From positions 1-64,000 of the forward strand of contig CAZOVB010000023.1 of NCBI GenBank assembly GCA_964583095.1: a DNA stretch of 64,000 nt, written 5' to 3'. Source of the DNA: CAZOVB01 sp964583095. GTDB taxonomy: Bacteria; Planctomycetota; Phycisphaerae; SM23-33. Positions 41,610 to 52,800 of this stretch are shown here, one piece after another. Both the position numbers and the translations under genes were made by a program. Position 1 is the stretch's first letter, and the number at the start of each line of letters is the position of its first letter. The notes beneath the pieces are model-generated. The model did no database searches, was not told the DNA's origin, and saw only the letters and a program-made list of their open reading frames with translations.

Positions 41610-42758
41610 ATGTCCCTGATGGATTACATAGAGGAAGTCAAGCAGCGGTACGAGCTCTGGTGGGAAAATCGCAACACCGAGCCATTGGTCTACTGCATCT
41701 TCCCCAAGGGCCGGGGCGACTTTGGCGACAAGGTTCGCGACTGGATGGCCCCGAAGTGCGTGGCGGGCTGGACCGCCTGGAGACAGGAATTCCTGTTCGG
41801 CCAGGCGGTGGAACTCGCTGCCGAAACGGGCGACTTTCGCTATGTGGATGAGGCGGCCCAAGTGCTTGCCGATTACGCCGATGTCACCGGTCGGGCCGCC
41901 GAGGGCTACCACTTCCTCTTCGTGAACATGGGGGCCTCGATGATGTCGGCCCTGCTGACGGGCCAGACACACTTCAACGGGGATACGATCTGGCTGGAGA
42001 TGGAGGAGGAACTCTCCCTGGATGAGATCCTCCAGTTCGATGAGACGACCGAGAGCCACTATGCTCGAACGGCCCTGGAGGCGATGCGCCGTCTGACGCA
42101 GCAGCTGAAGGGCCGCTACGTATTCGGCATCGCCGAACTTGGCGGACTGCTGGACATCCTGGCCGCCATGCGCAAGACCGGCAACCTGCTGATGGACACG
42201 ATGGACGAACCGGAGAAGCTCGATCGGTGCGTGGCGCTGATCGAGCGGCTCTGGTGGCACTGGCATGGGCATTTCAGCGAGATTGTCGACCCGGCCAACC
42301 CCGGGTGCTACACCCAGGCGATGCGCATTCTCTCGGCCAGGCCGAGCAACATCGCCTCGTGCGATTTTTCGGCGATGATCGGCCCGGATGCGTTCGCACG
42401 ATGGGCCCTGCCGGGCATCGGTCGAGAGACCCAACGCTTCGACGGACGCGTGGTATACCACCTGGACGGCCCGGGCGAGCTTCCGCACCTGGATCTGCTG
42501 CTGGGTCTGGAGAAACTCCACGGCATCCAGTGGGTTTCCGGGGCGGGCAATCCCGGATCTCTCAGCGAGCAATGGGACGACCTGTACCGGCGGATCCTCG
42601 ATGCGGGCAAGAAGATCTGCCTGGGAGGCGCCCCCGGCGATGCCGATCAGCTCAAGGCCTTCTTCCGGAAATGGCCCGGACGAGAATTTTTCGTCCCGCT
42701 CACGGCCCGGGATTCTGCCCACGCACAGCAGCTCGTGGAGGCATGCCGCAGCCGGTGA
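41610..42758 (+). CDS. Uroporphyrinogen decarboxylase-like (URO-D superfamily) protein
   Basis: A 382-residue protein that I match to URO-D-like proteins of planctomycetes and related groups rather than to authentic HemE. Supporting elements are the TIM-barrel-like order of segments, ALLTGQTHFNGDTIWLEME, YVFGIAELGGLLDILAAMR, HFSEIVDPANPG, the late VYHLDGPGELPHLDLLLG with HGIQWVSGAGNPG, and KKICLGGAPGDADQLKAFF. The canonical HemE N terminus (R-Q-A-G-R) is missing. Many such proteins act as corrinoid or thiol methyltransferases, which could apply here. The ATG at 41610 is preceded by AAAGGAGAG. It stands alone, divergent from the MFS gene. Confidence 0.65.
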   Translation: MSLMDYIEEVKQRYELWWENRNTEPLVYCIFPKGRGDFGDKVRDWMAPKCVAGWTAWRQEFLFGQAVELAAETGDFRYVDEAAQVLADYADVTGRAAEGYHFLFVNMGASMMSALLTGQTHFNGDTIWLEMEEELSLDEILQFDETTESHYARTALEAMRRLTQQLKGRYVFGIAELGGLLDILAAMRKTGNLLMDTMDEPEKLDRCVALIERLWWHWHGHFSEIVDPANPGCYTQAMRILSARPSNIASCDFSAMIGPDAFARWALPGIGRETQRFDGRVVYHLDGPGELPHLDLLLGLEKLHGIQWVSGAGNPGSLSEQWDDLYRRILDAGKKICLGGAPGDADQLKAFFRKWPGREFFVPLTARDSAHAQQLVEACRSR

Positions 42759-43105
42759 TGCAATAACCAGCTACGGTACTTCCCGTATCTCTTTTGTGCA
42801 TGGACTCTTGCAATTCCACTATGCCAGGCCGGGCAAGCAGTAGGGGTGGTGCAGTCTGTGCAGTTTGCGAGGTTTGAGGGACTGCGCCGAGTGCACTGCG
42901 CATAAGCTCAGAGATTTCAGGAGATTGCGGGGAACGAGGATTTGGGACGTTGGGGGCTGAATCTTATTCTTCCCTTGCATGCAGCGCTGCCGGCGGGCCT
43001 GGAGGACCTGCAGGGGTCCTGCGAGCCAGAGGAACAAGCCCTGGGTCTGTTCGCTTCAGGCAGGCGACCGTCGATCGACGTCCATCCTGAACAGGTGGGA
43101 AGACG
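42759..43105. other. Intergenic region, no gene seen
   Basis: About 350 bases between the URO-D-like gene and the LEPR-XLL gene. Only short, unconvincing frames occur on either strand. A GGGAAG element at its right end is the ribosome-binding site of the LEPR-XLL gene. I see no strong hairpin, repeat or promoter, although the start of that large gene's transcript must lie here. Confidence 0.5.
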
Positions 43106-46100
43106 ATGAATCAACATTCACATCTTGAATTGCTGGAACCGAGACTGCTCTTCTCAGCCGACGGGTTGGACATTGGAGCCGATATGACCGCCCGGCTGGA
43201 GGGTCCGCTCTCGGTCGTGCTGATCGATGCATCCCTGGCCGATGCACACTGGCTGGCCCAGGGCGTAGATGCCGATGCCCACACGGTCTTCTTTGACAGC
43301 GCAAGCGGGTCCGACGCGATCCTTGGAGAGCTTTCGCAGATCGTGTCCGATTCGGGCAGGGCCGTCGATTCGGTCAGTATCCTGTCGCATGGGTCGGCGG
43401 GGTCGTTTTCGTTCGCCTCCGGCCACGTGGATGCTGCGAGTCTGGAAGGCGATGGCGGACTCTTCTGGGCCCGGATCGCTCAGGTGCTCACCGAAGAGGC
43501 CGATATAGGCATCTTTGCCTGCAATGTAGCCCAGGACGCCGGATTGGGGGCATCGCTGGTCGACCAGCTTTCCGCACTGTCCGGTGCGGATGTCTTTGTC
43601 AGCGACGACCTGACCGGCGCCGGGGGCGACTGGGTCCTGGAGGTGGCTTCCGCCGGGGCAGCCGACGAGCCGGACTCCCTGGAATTCGGGTTGAACCTGG
43701 AGTGGCTCGCCCAGTACGACCACGCCCTGGCCCAGACGGTTTCAGGCCGGGTGATGGAGGATGTCGACGGCGACGGTTCGATCTCCGATGACGGACAGGG
43801 AGTTTCCGGAGCGACCGTACTCCTTTACGAAGACGGCGGCGATGGCACGATGGATGCCGGCGATGCACTGCTTTCCACCACCACGACCGACGCCTTGGGC
43901 CAGTACAGTTTTGCCGGCCTGGCAGACGGAACGTACTGGGTCGTAATCGATTCCAGGACGATAGCGCCCTCGGCCGGCTTCAATGCCGGCTGGGACCAGG
44001 GGGACGTCTGGGCTGAGCAGACCTACGGCTCGGCCGGGGCGGTCTTCCTCAATGGGGGCTATGACTATCTCTCGACGGCCGGAAGTCTGATGGGGGGGCT
44101 CAGCGTCGACACCAGTGACGATGCTTCGATTCTTCTGACCTCCCAGCACCTGACGCGCGCGGTGGTCTCCGGCGCGGATGTTACGGGGTTGGACAGTGGT
44201 TTCAGCTTCCAGGTGGTCACGACCACGCTGGATGGAGATGACGACGGGGGGGCGGATCGGAGTGTCCAGGGCAGCCTGCGGCAGTTCATCCAGAACAGCA
44301 ATGCGATTGCGGGGACGCAGACCAGCCGGTTCGCCCTTAGCCAGGCCGGTGCCGGTCATGTGTATTACCAGGACGACGGATTGGCCGGCTCGCTCACGAA
44401 CATTGTGACGACGACGCAGTCAGACGCCGCCATCGGAGACTTCGATGCCGACTACGTCTCGGGCGGCTTCAGTTGGTGGCGTTTCCAACCGGGCAGCACC
44501 TTGCCGGTGATGACGGATACGGTGAATCTGAACGGCACGACGCAGCAGGGCTGGACGGCCGGTCAGCCGATTATCGAGATCGATGCGGTGAACATGGGAG
44601 ACGGGGAAGATGTGCTTTCGATTTCGGGGGCGGGCAGCGAAATCCGCGGCCTGGTGGTTCACGACAGTTGGGATGCGATCCAGCTTACCAATGCCGATGG
44701 AGTTACCATCGCGGGGAACTTCCTGGGGACCGATGTCACCGGAACCCTCTCGGGAGGCTCGGGGGGAGAAGGCATCGACATCGACGCATCCAGCAACGTC
44801 GTGATCGGGGGGGCCGACCTGGCCGACCGGAACGTGATCAGCGCGATGGGCAATGATGGCATTGAAGTCGACACGGCTTCGTCGGGTTTGATCGTGCAGA
44901 ACAACTACATCGGAACGAATGTGGCCGGCACGGCTGATCTGGGCAACGGCAGCAACGGTGTTCAGATCTACGGTCCGGGCGCGCAGGTGCTCGATAACGT
45001 GATTTCCGGCAACGTCGGAAACGGGATCATGCTTGGCAATGGTGCCGACGGATTCGTCGTTCAAGGCAATCTGATCGGCACGGATCCGACCGGGACGGTG
45101 CTGGTCGAGAATGACGGTAATGACCTGTACCTCAACAAAGCCGACAACGGGCTGATCGGCGGCTACGACGCCTCGCAGCGAAACATCATCTCCGTGGGCA
45201 CCTCCGGAGGGGGGATCAAGGGATTCTCCAGCGTCGACAATATCACCGTGCTGAACAACTACATCGGCCTGGATATCACAGGCCAACATGCCTTTGGGGA
45301 TTACAGCAGTTCGGGAATCATGATCCAGGGTGGCAGCGGCTGGCAGATCGGGGATGTTGGGGCCGGCAACGTGATCGCGGGCCAGAACATTGGTATTCAC
45401 CTCTATGGCAGCGCGACGCACAGCCATACGATCCAGGGCAACATCCTGGGCACCGATGCGACGGGTCAGGACGTCTTCGGTTTCGGCCTCTGGGGCGTGT
45501 GGATGCAGTTCAGCTCCTCGGATAACCTGATCGGAGGAACCGGCGCGGGAGAGGGAAACCTCATTGCCGGGGCGGAGCATGACGGCGTCTCGCTGAACAG
45601 CTCGAGCGGAACACTGGGAAACCGGATCCTGGGCAATACCATCTATGCAACCGGCATGTTCCCGATCGATCTGGAGAGCGATACCTTCCTGGAAAACGAC
45701 GCCGATGAATCCGACGGCTGGCAGAACCATCCGGTACTCGCTTCGGCGATTCGAGGCCACGACGGGCTGACCACGATAACCGGCACACTGACCAGCACGG
45801 CCAACACGACCTTCCGGGTCGAGTTGTTCATCGGCAGCGAGCTGAACAGCTACGGCATGGCCTCGGGCCGGACGTTCCTTTGCTCTCTGGACGTGACGAC
45901 CGATGCCGCCGGCCAGGCCGAGCTGAGCCACATCGCTTCAGGGCTCATCGCGGGCCAGTACATCAGCGCTACAGCTACCGGATCGGGCACCAGCGAATAT
46001 TCCAGGCCCTTTGCGGTCGAAGCCGCTGCATCGCCCGATCCGCAGTTTGAACCGGGCCGGGAAGATTCCCAGGCCCGGACAGCTGCCCTGAGCAGCCCCT

Positions 46101-46933
46101 CCAGCGAACCGGCAAGCCCGACGGCGTCCCAGCAGGAAGAGACCTCGTCCCAGCCGGACCAGGAGACCTCGACTGCGGTTGAGACGACATCCAACCAGGA
46201 GGTCTCCGAGACCGACAACCAGGCGCAGGTCCTCTCCGGTGATGGAGAAGAGTCGGTCCCGGACTCCGATTCCCCCTCACCAGAGGAGCCGCTTTCGGAA
46301 GACGCCTCGGAAGATTTGGCTCACGCCGGCACAGAGGCCCAGGGCGAGCCCTCCGTCGATGCACTGGCCGAGTCCGATGCGATGGAGACCAGGAATCGCC
46401 GGGAGCGCCGCCGGGAAAATCCCCGCTCCTACGCCCATGCCGAGGTGGATCTGGAAATCAACGGCCAGGGCGGCCCGCGACAGGGCGATTTGAGCCGTAT
46501 CGATGCGGCCCCGATGGTCCAGGGAGCCAACGTCGTCTATATGAACATCAATGGCCTCGATGGCCTGAAGCCCGGCCAGATCGTCTCGCCCAAAGCCTAC
46601 GGGACCCTGGGCGATTCGGGCCGGATGTGGAACCGCATGCGCAGCGACAAAGAGATTGCCGATCACGCACGGGCAACGCGGGCGAGAATGAAGGATATCA
46701 CCGTGGGGGCGGTGGTGGGCGTTTCGGCTGTGGCCTCCATGGGGTACCTGGTCTGGTCGATCAAGAGCGGAGCGCTGATTTCGAGCTTTGTCGCCGCCCT
46801 GCCCAGTTGGCGAGTGTTTGATCCGCTGCCCGTACTGGATTTCGCCGATAAGAAGCGACAGAACCGCACCGAGGGCGACCGGAAGAAACACTCCGGCCAG
46901 GACGCCGACGTGTTGATACTGACCGCGGAATAG
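43106..46933 (+). CDS. LEPR-XLL / DUF4347 surface protein with beta-helix and C-terminal anchor
   Basis: A 1275-residue large surface protein. Residues 8-19 carry the LEPR-XLL motif (ELLEPRLLFSADG). DUF4347 follows at about 35-190 (SVVLIDASLADAHWLAQGV, SILSHGSAGSF, GIFACNVAQDAGLGASLV). An SdrD/CNA-B-like repeat lies at about 211-290 (VSGRVMEDVDGDGSISDD, GQYSFAGLADGTYWVVIDS). A parallel beta-helix occupies about 470-880 with NYIGTNVAGT and NLIGGTGAGEGNLIAG repeats. A Ser/Thr/Glu-rich linker (about 985-1105) precedes a C-terminal helix (1198-1219) and a tail with LISSFVAALPSWRVFDPLPV. The LEPR motif at the very N terminus replaces a normal signal peptide. The histidine kinase gene follows in the same direction. 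Confidence 0.92.
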   Translation: MNQHSHLELLEPRLLFSADGLDIGADMTARLEGPLSVVLIDASLADAHWLAQGVDADAHTVFFDSASGSDAILGELSQIVSDSGRAVDSVSILSHGSAGSFSFASGHVDAASLEGDGGLFWARIAQVLTEEADIGIFACNVAQDAGLGASLVDQLSALSGADVFVSDDLTGAGGDWVLEVASAGAADEPDSLEFGLNLEWLAQYDHALAQTVSGRVMEDVDGDGSISDDGQGVSGATVLLYEDGGDGTMDAGDALLSTTTTDALGQYSFAGLADGTYWVVIDSRTIAPSAGFNAGWDQGDVWAEQTYGSAGAVFLNGGYDYLSTAGSLMGGLSVDTSDDASILLTSQHLTRAVVSGADVTGLDSGFSFQVVTTTLDGDDDGGADRSVQGSLRQFIQNSNAIAGTQTSRFALSQAGAGHVYYQDDGLAGSLTNIVTTTQSDAAIGDFDADYVSGGFSWWRFQPGSTLPVMTDTVNLNGTTQQGWTAGQPIIEIDAVNMGDGEDVLSISGAGSEIRGLVVHDSWDAIQLTNADGVTIAGNFLGTDVTGTLSGGSGGEGIDIDASSNVVIGGADLADRNVISAMGNDGIEVDTASSGLIVQNNYIGTNVAGTADLGNGSNGVQIYGPGAQVLDNVISGNVGNGIMLGNGADGFVVQGNLIGTDPTGTVLVENDGNDLYLNKADNGLIGGYDASQRNIISVGTSGGGIKGFSSVDNITVLNNYIGLDITGQHAFGDYSSSGIMIQGGSGWQIGDVGAGNVIAGQNIGIHLYGSATHSHTIQGNILGTDATGQDVFGFGLWGVWMQFSSSDNLIGGTGAGEGNLIAGAEHDGVSLNSSSGTLGNRILGNTIYATGMFPIDLESDTFLENDADESDGWQNHPVLASAIRGHDGLTTITGTLTSTANTTFRVELFIGSELNSYGMASGRTFLCSLDVTTDAAGQAELSHIASGLIAGQYISATATGSGTSEYSRPFAVEAAASPDPQFEPGREDSQARTAALSSPSSEPASPTASQQEETSSQPDQETSTAVETTSNQEVSETDNQAQVLSGDGEESVPDSDSPSPEEPLSEDASEDLAHAGTEAQGEPSVDALAESDAMETRNRRERRRENPRSYAHAEVDLEINGQGGPRQGDLSRIDAAPMVQGANVVYMNINGLDGLKPGQIVSPKAYGTLGDSGRMWNRMRSDKEIADHARATRARMKDITVGAVVGVSAVASMGYLVWSIKSGALISSFVAALPSWRVFDPLPVLDFADKKRQNRTEGDRKKHSGQDADVLILTAE

Positions 46934-47200
46934 ACCTCAGTGCCGGCCACACTGGCCTCAAGCCGAAGACCGGTTCAGCAATCCCGGGAAAGCTCGGGTT
47001 CATCCGCTGCTACTTAAAGCCCCCTGGGCGATTTCCCGATACAAGCCAAGACCGCTTGTGTCCGCTGTGGGGCATTTCGTGCCGGGCCTGTGCGAGTCAT
47101 GAGGAGCAAGAGATCTTCTCCCGAGGCCGACAGCCGCGTTTCCCGCTGCGCCGGGCTCTGGTAGGGCTCTTTGTCAAGTACCTACTTGCGGGCAGATTCC

Positions 47201-49846
47201 ATGAGGCGTTTTCGGGCAGCGATACATATCAGTCTGGGGTTGACGCTGCTGACAGTGGCATTGCTGCTGGGGGCGGACGCGCTGGGACTGATCCCCGACT
47301 CGACCCAGGCAGTCCTCCAGGGTCGCGAAAGGCTCTGCGAAAGTATCGGGGTCGCCTGCAGCATTCAGCTCTCCGAGCGCAGGCCCGAGGCGATTGCCAC
47401 CATTCTCTCGCAGGCGAAGAAGCGCAATCCCGAAATCCTCTCCGCAGCCCTTCGCACCGCGGATGGTCGGGTGGTCGCCCGCCAGGGGGACCACCGGAAG
47501 CTTTGGGATCCCCGGGAAGACGAGACCTCCTTGACCCATGCGAGAATTCCCCTGTTCTACCAGGAGCATCCGTGGGGCCAGGTCGAGATTCGCTTTCGTG
47601 AGCCCGAGGCCCGATCGGGTTGGCAGTGGCTGCCCGGCCGGCGCGTACTGCTGATCCTGTTCGTTGCTGGGGCGGGATTCTTCGCCTACGTCCTGTTCCT
47701 CCGCAAAACACTCCAGCACCTGGATCCTTCGACGGTCATTCCCGAGAGGGTCCGGGCGATGCTCGATACCCTGGCCGAGGGTATCGCGGTACTGGATCGC
47801 AGCGAGCGGATCGTCCTGGCCAATGAGAAACTCGCCGAGAAGTTGGGAATCAGCAGCGATCAGCTTCTTGGGATGCGGATCGGGCAGATCCACTGGGAGG
47901 CCGATGAGTTCCTGCTGGAAAATCCCCCCTGGAGCCTTGCGATGTCCGAATCCCGCGTGGTCAAGGGATCCAGGCTCACCTATAGTCAACAAGGCAGGTC
48001 GTGCATTTTCGCCGTCAATGCTGTTCCGGTCACCAAGGGCAGCAGCGCGCGCGGAGCGGTGGTCAGCTTCGACGACGTAAGCCCCATCGAGGAAAAGAAC
48101 GCCCAGTTGCAGGACGCCTTGAACATGCTCAAGGACTCCCGCGACAAGATCGAGCGGCAGAACAAGGAACTCGACGCGGCCATGCAGGCAGCCAATGACG
48201 CCAACCAGGCCAAGAGCCGTTTCCTGGCCAATATGTCCCATGAGATCCGAACACCGATGACGGCGATTCTGGGCTACTCGGAAATTCTTCTGGAGTCGGA
48301 CATAGCCGCCGGCCAGCGGGAAGAGGCGGTCCTGACCATCCACCGAAACGGCGAGCACCTGCTGGCGCTGATCAATGACATCCTGGACCTCTCGAAGATC
48401 GAAGCGGGCAAGATGGTCGTGGAGATCATCGAATGCCAGCCGGTCGAGATCCTCCGGGAGGTCTCCGGGTTGCTCCAGGTCAAGGCGGAGGAAAAGCAAC
48501 TCCAACTGGAAGTCCGGGCCGAGGGAGACATCCCCCGGCTCATGCGGTCCGACCCGACGCGTGTTCGCCAGATCCTGCTGAACCTCGCGGGCAACGCCAT
48601 CAAGTTCACCCGGAGCGGAAAGGTCGAGATCGTCGCGAGAATGGGCAAACAGGACTCGGAGGGCAATGCTTCCATGCTTTTCGAGGTGACCGACAGCGGC
48701 ATCGGCATGACGACCGACCAGGTCGCGAATCTCTTCAGCGCCTTTACCCAGGCCGACCGATCCACCACCCGCAAGTACGGAGGCACGGGGCTGGGCCTGG
48801 CCATCTCCCGCGAGCTGTCCCGCATGCTGGGAGGGGATATCACCTGTCATTCCGAGCCGGGCAAGGGAAGTACCTTCCTGCTGGAGATCCTGGCCGGCCC
48901 GGCCGAGTGGATCCAGCTTGAATCAGCCGATCTCGACGGGGACCCCACAGCGCAGGCAAGACACACCCCCGTCAACGAAGCCCGATTTGCCGGCAAGGTT
49001 CTTTTGGCCGAGGACGGCAAGGATAACCAGAGGCTCATCAGTCTCCTGCTTCGCAGGACGGGTCTGGAAGTGGCAGTGGTGGGAGACGGCGGTTCGGCGG
49101 TGGACGAAACGCTATCGGCCGCCCAGCGGGGCGAGCCGTTCGACGTGCTCCTGATGGACCTGATGATGCCGGTTCTGGACGGGCGCGACGCAGTGGCCCA
49201 GATTCGCCGGGCGGGTCTTTCCGTGCCGATCATCGCACTGACGGCTCACGCCATGGCCGGCGTCCGGGAAGAGTGCCTCGCAGACGGGTTCGATGACTAC
49301 GCCTCCAAGCCGGTCAACCGAAAGGTGCTCTTTGAGACCCTGGCCAAGTACCTGCCGTCACGGGACTGCGAGATCGGCCCCGATGCCTTCGGCGATGCAC
49401 CGGTCCAGGCATCTCTCCAAGAGGCCCAAACCACGAACAGTCAGGAAGTCTCCCGTGGCGACGCAGCGGCCTTGGATCCGCAGGTCCTGGACTATGCCGC
49501 TTTGCTCGAATCGGTCGGGGACAGCCAGGAGGTGCTTCTTGAAATCGTGGACCTGTTCCGCGAACGAAAGGAACAGACCCTCGGCGAGATCAGGCAGTCC
49601 ATCCAGGCCGGAGACATGGAAACGCTCTATCGCTCCGCCCACGCCCTGAAGGGCTCGACGGGAACACTTCGGGCGACGGCGGCCTTTGAAGCAGCCCTGA
49701 ACCTCGAGCAGATTGGCCGACGGCAGGAAGCGGAGATGGCGCCCGACGCCCTCGAATTGCTCCTGGAGCAATTGGAACGTCTGGAAGGGGCCATCCGGGT
49801 CCTGCAGGAAGGATCCGCACAAGCCTCCGCCGCCGGAAGCGATTGA
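47201..49846 (+). CDS. Hybrid sensor histidine kinase with PAS, receiver and HPt domains
   Basis: An 881-residue membrane-bound hybrid kinase. Two transmembrane helices (about 8-30 and 146-168) bracket a ~110-residue extracytoplasmic sensor (AALRTADGRVVARQGDHRKL). A PAS domain (about 180-295) and a coiled coil follow. The HisKA box is SHEIRTPMTAILG (H347). The HATPase domain has NLAGNAIKFT, DSGIGM and GGTGLGLAISREL. A receiver domain has D653 in LMDLMMPVLDG and the conserved SKPVN Lys. An HPt domain ends the protein (H814 in SAHALKGSTG). It therefore holds a complete phosphorelay up to HPt. A TTG at 47171 would add 10 residues. No cognate response regulator is adjacent; the metal efflux operon is convergent and could be a target. 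Confidence 0.92.
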   Translation: MRRFRAAIHISLGLTLLTVALLLGADALGLIPDSTQAVLQGRERLCESIGVACSIQLSERRPEAIATILSQAKKRNPEILSAALRTADGRVVARQGDHRKLWDPREDETSLTHARIPLFYQEHPWGQVEIRFREPEARSGWQWLPGRRVLLILFVAGAGFFAYVLFLRKTLQHLDPSTVIPERVRAMLDTLAEGIAVLDRSERIVLANEKLAEKLGISSDQLLGMRIGQIHWEADEFLLENPPWSLAMSESRVVKGSRLTYSQQGRSCIFAVNAVPVTKGSSARGAVVSFDDVSPIEEKNAQLQDALNMLKDSRDKIERQNKELDAAMQAANDANQAKSRFLANMSHEIRTPMTAILGYSEILLESDIAAGQREEAVLTIHRNGEHLLALINDILDLSKIEAGKMVVEIIECQPVEILREVSGLLQVKAEEKQLQLEVRAEGDIPRLMRSDPTRVRQILLNLAGNAIKFTRSGKVEIVARMGKQDSEGNASMLFEVTDSGIGMTTDQVANLFSAFTQADRSTTRKYGGTGLGLAISRELSRMLGGDITCHSEPGKGSTFLLEILAGPAEWIQLESADLDGDPTAQARHTPVNEARFAGKVLLAEDGKDNQRLISLLLRRTGLEVAVVGDGGSAVDETLSAAQRGEPFDVLLMDLMMPVLDGRDAVAQIRRAGLSVPIIALTAHAMAGVREECLADGFDDYASKPVNRKVLFETLAKYLPSRDCEIGPDAFGDAPVQASLQEAQTTNSQEVSRGDAAALDPQVLDYAALLESVGDSQEVLLEIVDLFRERKEQTLGEIRQSIQAGDMETLYRSAHALKGSTGTLRATAAFEAALNLEQIGRRQEAEMAPDALELLLEQLERLEGAIRVLQEGSAQASAAGSD

Positions 49847-49859
49847 AGCCTCTGCAGGA

Positions 49860-52800
49860 TCAGCCCTGTTTGCGGCGGATCTTGCGTTCCTGGCCCCAAC
49901 AGTACAGGGCAGGGACCAGCAGCAGCGAGAAGAGCACCAGGATCATTCCTCCAAAGGAAGGAATGGCCATGGGAACCATTACGTCACTTCCGCGCCCGGT
50001 CGAGGTCAGCACGGGAACCAGTGCCAGAATCGTCGTAGCCGAGGTCATCAGGCAGGGGCGGATGCGTCTGGATGCCGCTTGGAGCGTTGCCTTTCGGGCC
50101 TGGGCAATGCTGGTCGGCTGTGTCTCGCGGAAGACCTGGCTCAGGTAGGTGGCCTGAACGACCCCGTCGTCGGTGGCGATGCCAAACAAGGCCAGAAATC
50201 CCACCCAGACCGCGACAGACAGATTCCGCGGCGCGATCTGGAACAGGTCTCGTAGCTCGGTGCCCCGGATTGTCACGTCCAGGAACCATCCCTGCCCGTA
50301 GAGCCACAGAAGGATGAAACCTCCCGACCAGGCGATGAAGATCCCCGTGAAGACCAGCAGGGTCGTGGGGACAGAGCGGAACTGGAAATGCAGCAGCAGG
50401 AAGATGACCGCCAGGGCCCCGGGCAGGACCACGGCCAGCGTTCTGCGTGATCGGATCTGGTTCTGATAGTCTCCGGCGAACTCGAAGCTTACTCCCCGGG
50501 GCAGGTCGGGGGACAGTTCCTTGCTCAGGTGGGCCTGTGCACGCTGCACGACGTCGACTTCCGCCTGGTCCGGTTCCTTGTCGAAAAGGACATACCCGAC
50601 AAGAAACGCATCCTCGCTCTTGATGACCTGGGGCCCTCGAATGTCCGCAACGCGGGCGACCTGCTCCAGGGGGACCTGGGCCCGGTCTCCGGGGACCAGG
50701 ATGCGGCGAAGATCTTCCAGGCTGTCTCGCAGCTCACGGAGGTAGCGGACTCGTATTGCGATTCGCTGCCGCTGCTGGATCGTGCTGGCCAGGGGCCTGC
50801 CTCCAATCGCGACCTCCACGATATCCTGAAACTGTCCCATGCGGACCTTGTAGCGCCCCAGGGCATCGCGGTCGGGCAGGATCGTCCGGTACGACTTGCC
50901 GACAATCCGCTCGGCGTTGACGGCAGAGTCCCGAACGCCCGGGACCTCTTTGAGGAGCTTTTCGATCCGCTGGGCAACCTGCTGGATCGTCTCCAGATCG
51001 GGGCCCTGAATTCGCACGCCCATCGGGGCCCGCATGCCCGACTGGAGCATGACACGCCTGGCGGCGATTGGCTGGAGTTTCGGGGCCGACGTCGTGCCCT
51101 CGATCTGCCCGGCCTGGACGATCTGGTCCCAGATGTCTTCCGGGCTGGTGATGCCGGGCCAGGCCTGCCGGCCGGGGTTGAGATCCGGATCCAGGGCCCT
51201 GCGCCAGTTTCGGAACTCTCGGCCCTGGGGATCGGGTATCAGGCGACCTTTCTCGTCGCGGCCGTAGCGGCCCGGGACATAATACGGTTTGCCGTCGGGG
51301 GCTTGGTGAAGCCGGCCATCGGCTCCGCGAGCCAGTTCCTTGCCTTCCGGTTCATAGCGGAAACGAACGACATGTCCGGCCGCATCGGTCACGAACTCGC
51401 TGTGGTAGTTGATGATGGTTTCCACCATCGAGATGGGGGCAGGATCCAGGGGCGTCTCGGCGCGTCCGATCTTTCCCACTGCCGAGGAGATTTCCGCAAT
51501 GGCTTCGAACGCCATGTCCTGCTTGGCCAGAATGTCCTGGGCTTCCTCCAGGGATGCGTGGGTCATGGTCGTGGGCATGTAGAGATAAGAACCCTCGTCC
51601 AGGGGGGGCATGAACTCCTTGCCCAGCCCGCTGAATCGCTGGGATGCATTGACCCAGTAGCGATGTCGGCGGATTTCGTCGCCCTTGCCGGCGACCGCCT
51701 CGGCTGCGGCGGGAACGAATCCAAAGACCCGGTCGAAACCCAGCCAGGACATCGCGCCGAAGATCAGGATCACCGCGCCGGCCAGGACGACCAGTGCCTT
51801 TCGCTTGAGCAGCCAACCCAGCAGGGGCAGATAGGCCCACTGGAAGAGACGAAAGAATCCCAGGAGCCCCCCGATCAGAACGGCAACGAAGGCGAAGTTC
51901 GCCCCGGGGCCGGCCTGGATTCCCAGCGGCGACCAGTGGCTTGCAAGCAAAGCGGCGATGGCGGCGCAGATGGCAATGGCTGTGATCCACCTGGAGGCCA
52001 GCCCGATCCGGGCGGGCAGATAGCGAGAGGCCAGTTGCGCTGCGGCAAGGAGAATCAGTACCGCTGAACCGATTATGGCCGGCACGGAACCGGTCCGGAG
52101 CGCCCAGACGAAGAATCCCGCCCCGGCTGCCAGGCTCAGGACCTCCAGGGACCGTCGGAGGGATCTGCGACCTGAGCGTCGCGTGAAGAATAACTCGGCT
52201 GCCGCGGGCAGAAAGACGATGGCCAGGAGGATCGAAGCGATCAGGGCGAAGGTTTTCGTATAGGCCAGCGGCTTGAAAAGCTTGCCCTCCGGGCCTGTCA
52301 TGGCCAAGACGGGCAGAAAGCTGACAACGGTGGTGGCCACCGCGACCATCACAGCTGAGCCGACCTCACTGGTGGCTCGGTGGACGACCTGTCGCCTCGG
52401 CTCTTCGGGCGGGGCCTTGTCCAGGTGACGGAGGATGTTCTCACAAACGACAATGCCCATATCCACGATGGTGCCGATTGCGATTGCGATTCCCGAGAGG
52501 GCAACGATATTGGCATCGACGCCGAAGAGCTTCATGGCGATGAAGCACAACAGAATCGCCAGGGGCAGCATGGAGCCGATCAGAACGCTGGCCCGGAGGT
52601 TGAGGACCATGAGGATAACGACGATCAGCGTGACCAATACCTCATGAGAAAGTGCGGTCCCCAGCGTGCCCAGGGTTTCGTAAATCAGGCCTGTCCGGTC
52701 GTAGAACGGTTCGATGGTCACCTGGCTGATATTGACCCACCGGGGCCACTGCTCGCGCGGGGTCTCTCGCAGATGCTCCAGCCAGGCCTCCTGGTTGAGT

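Noticed and set aside
42819..43037. 72-codon frame in the gap before the LEPR-XLL gene
   Set aside because: No ribosome-binding site, no protein-like pattern, and composition of random sequence.
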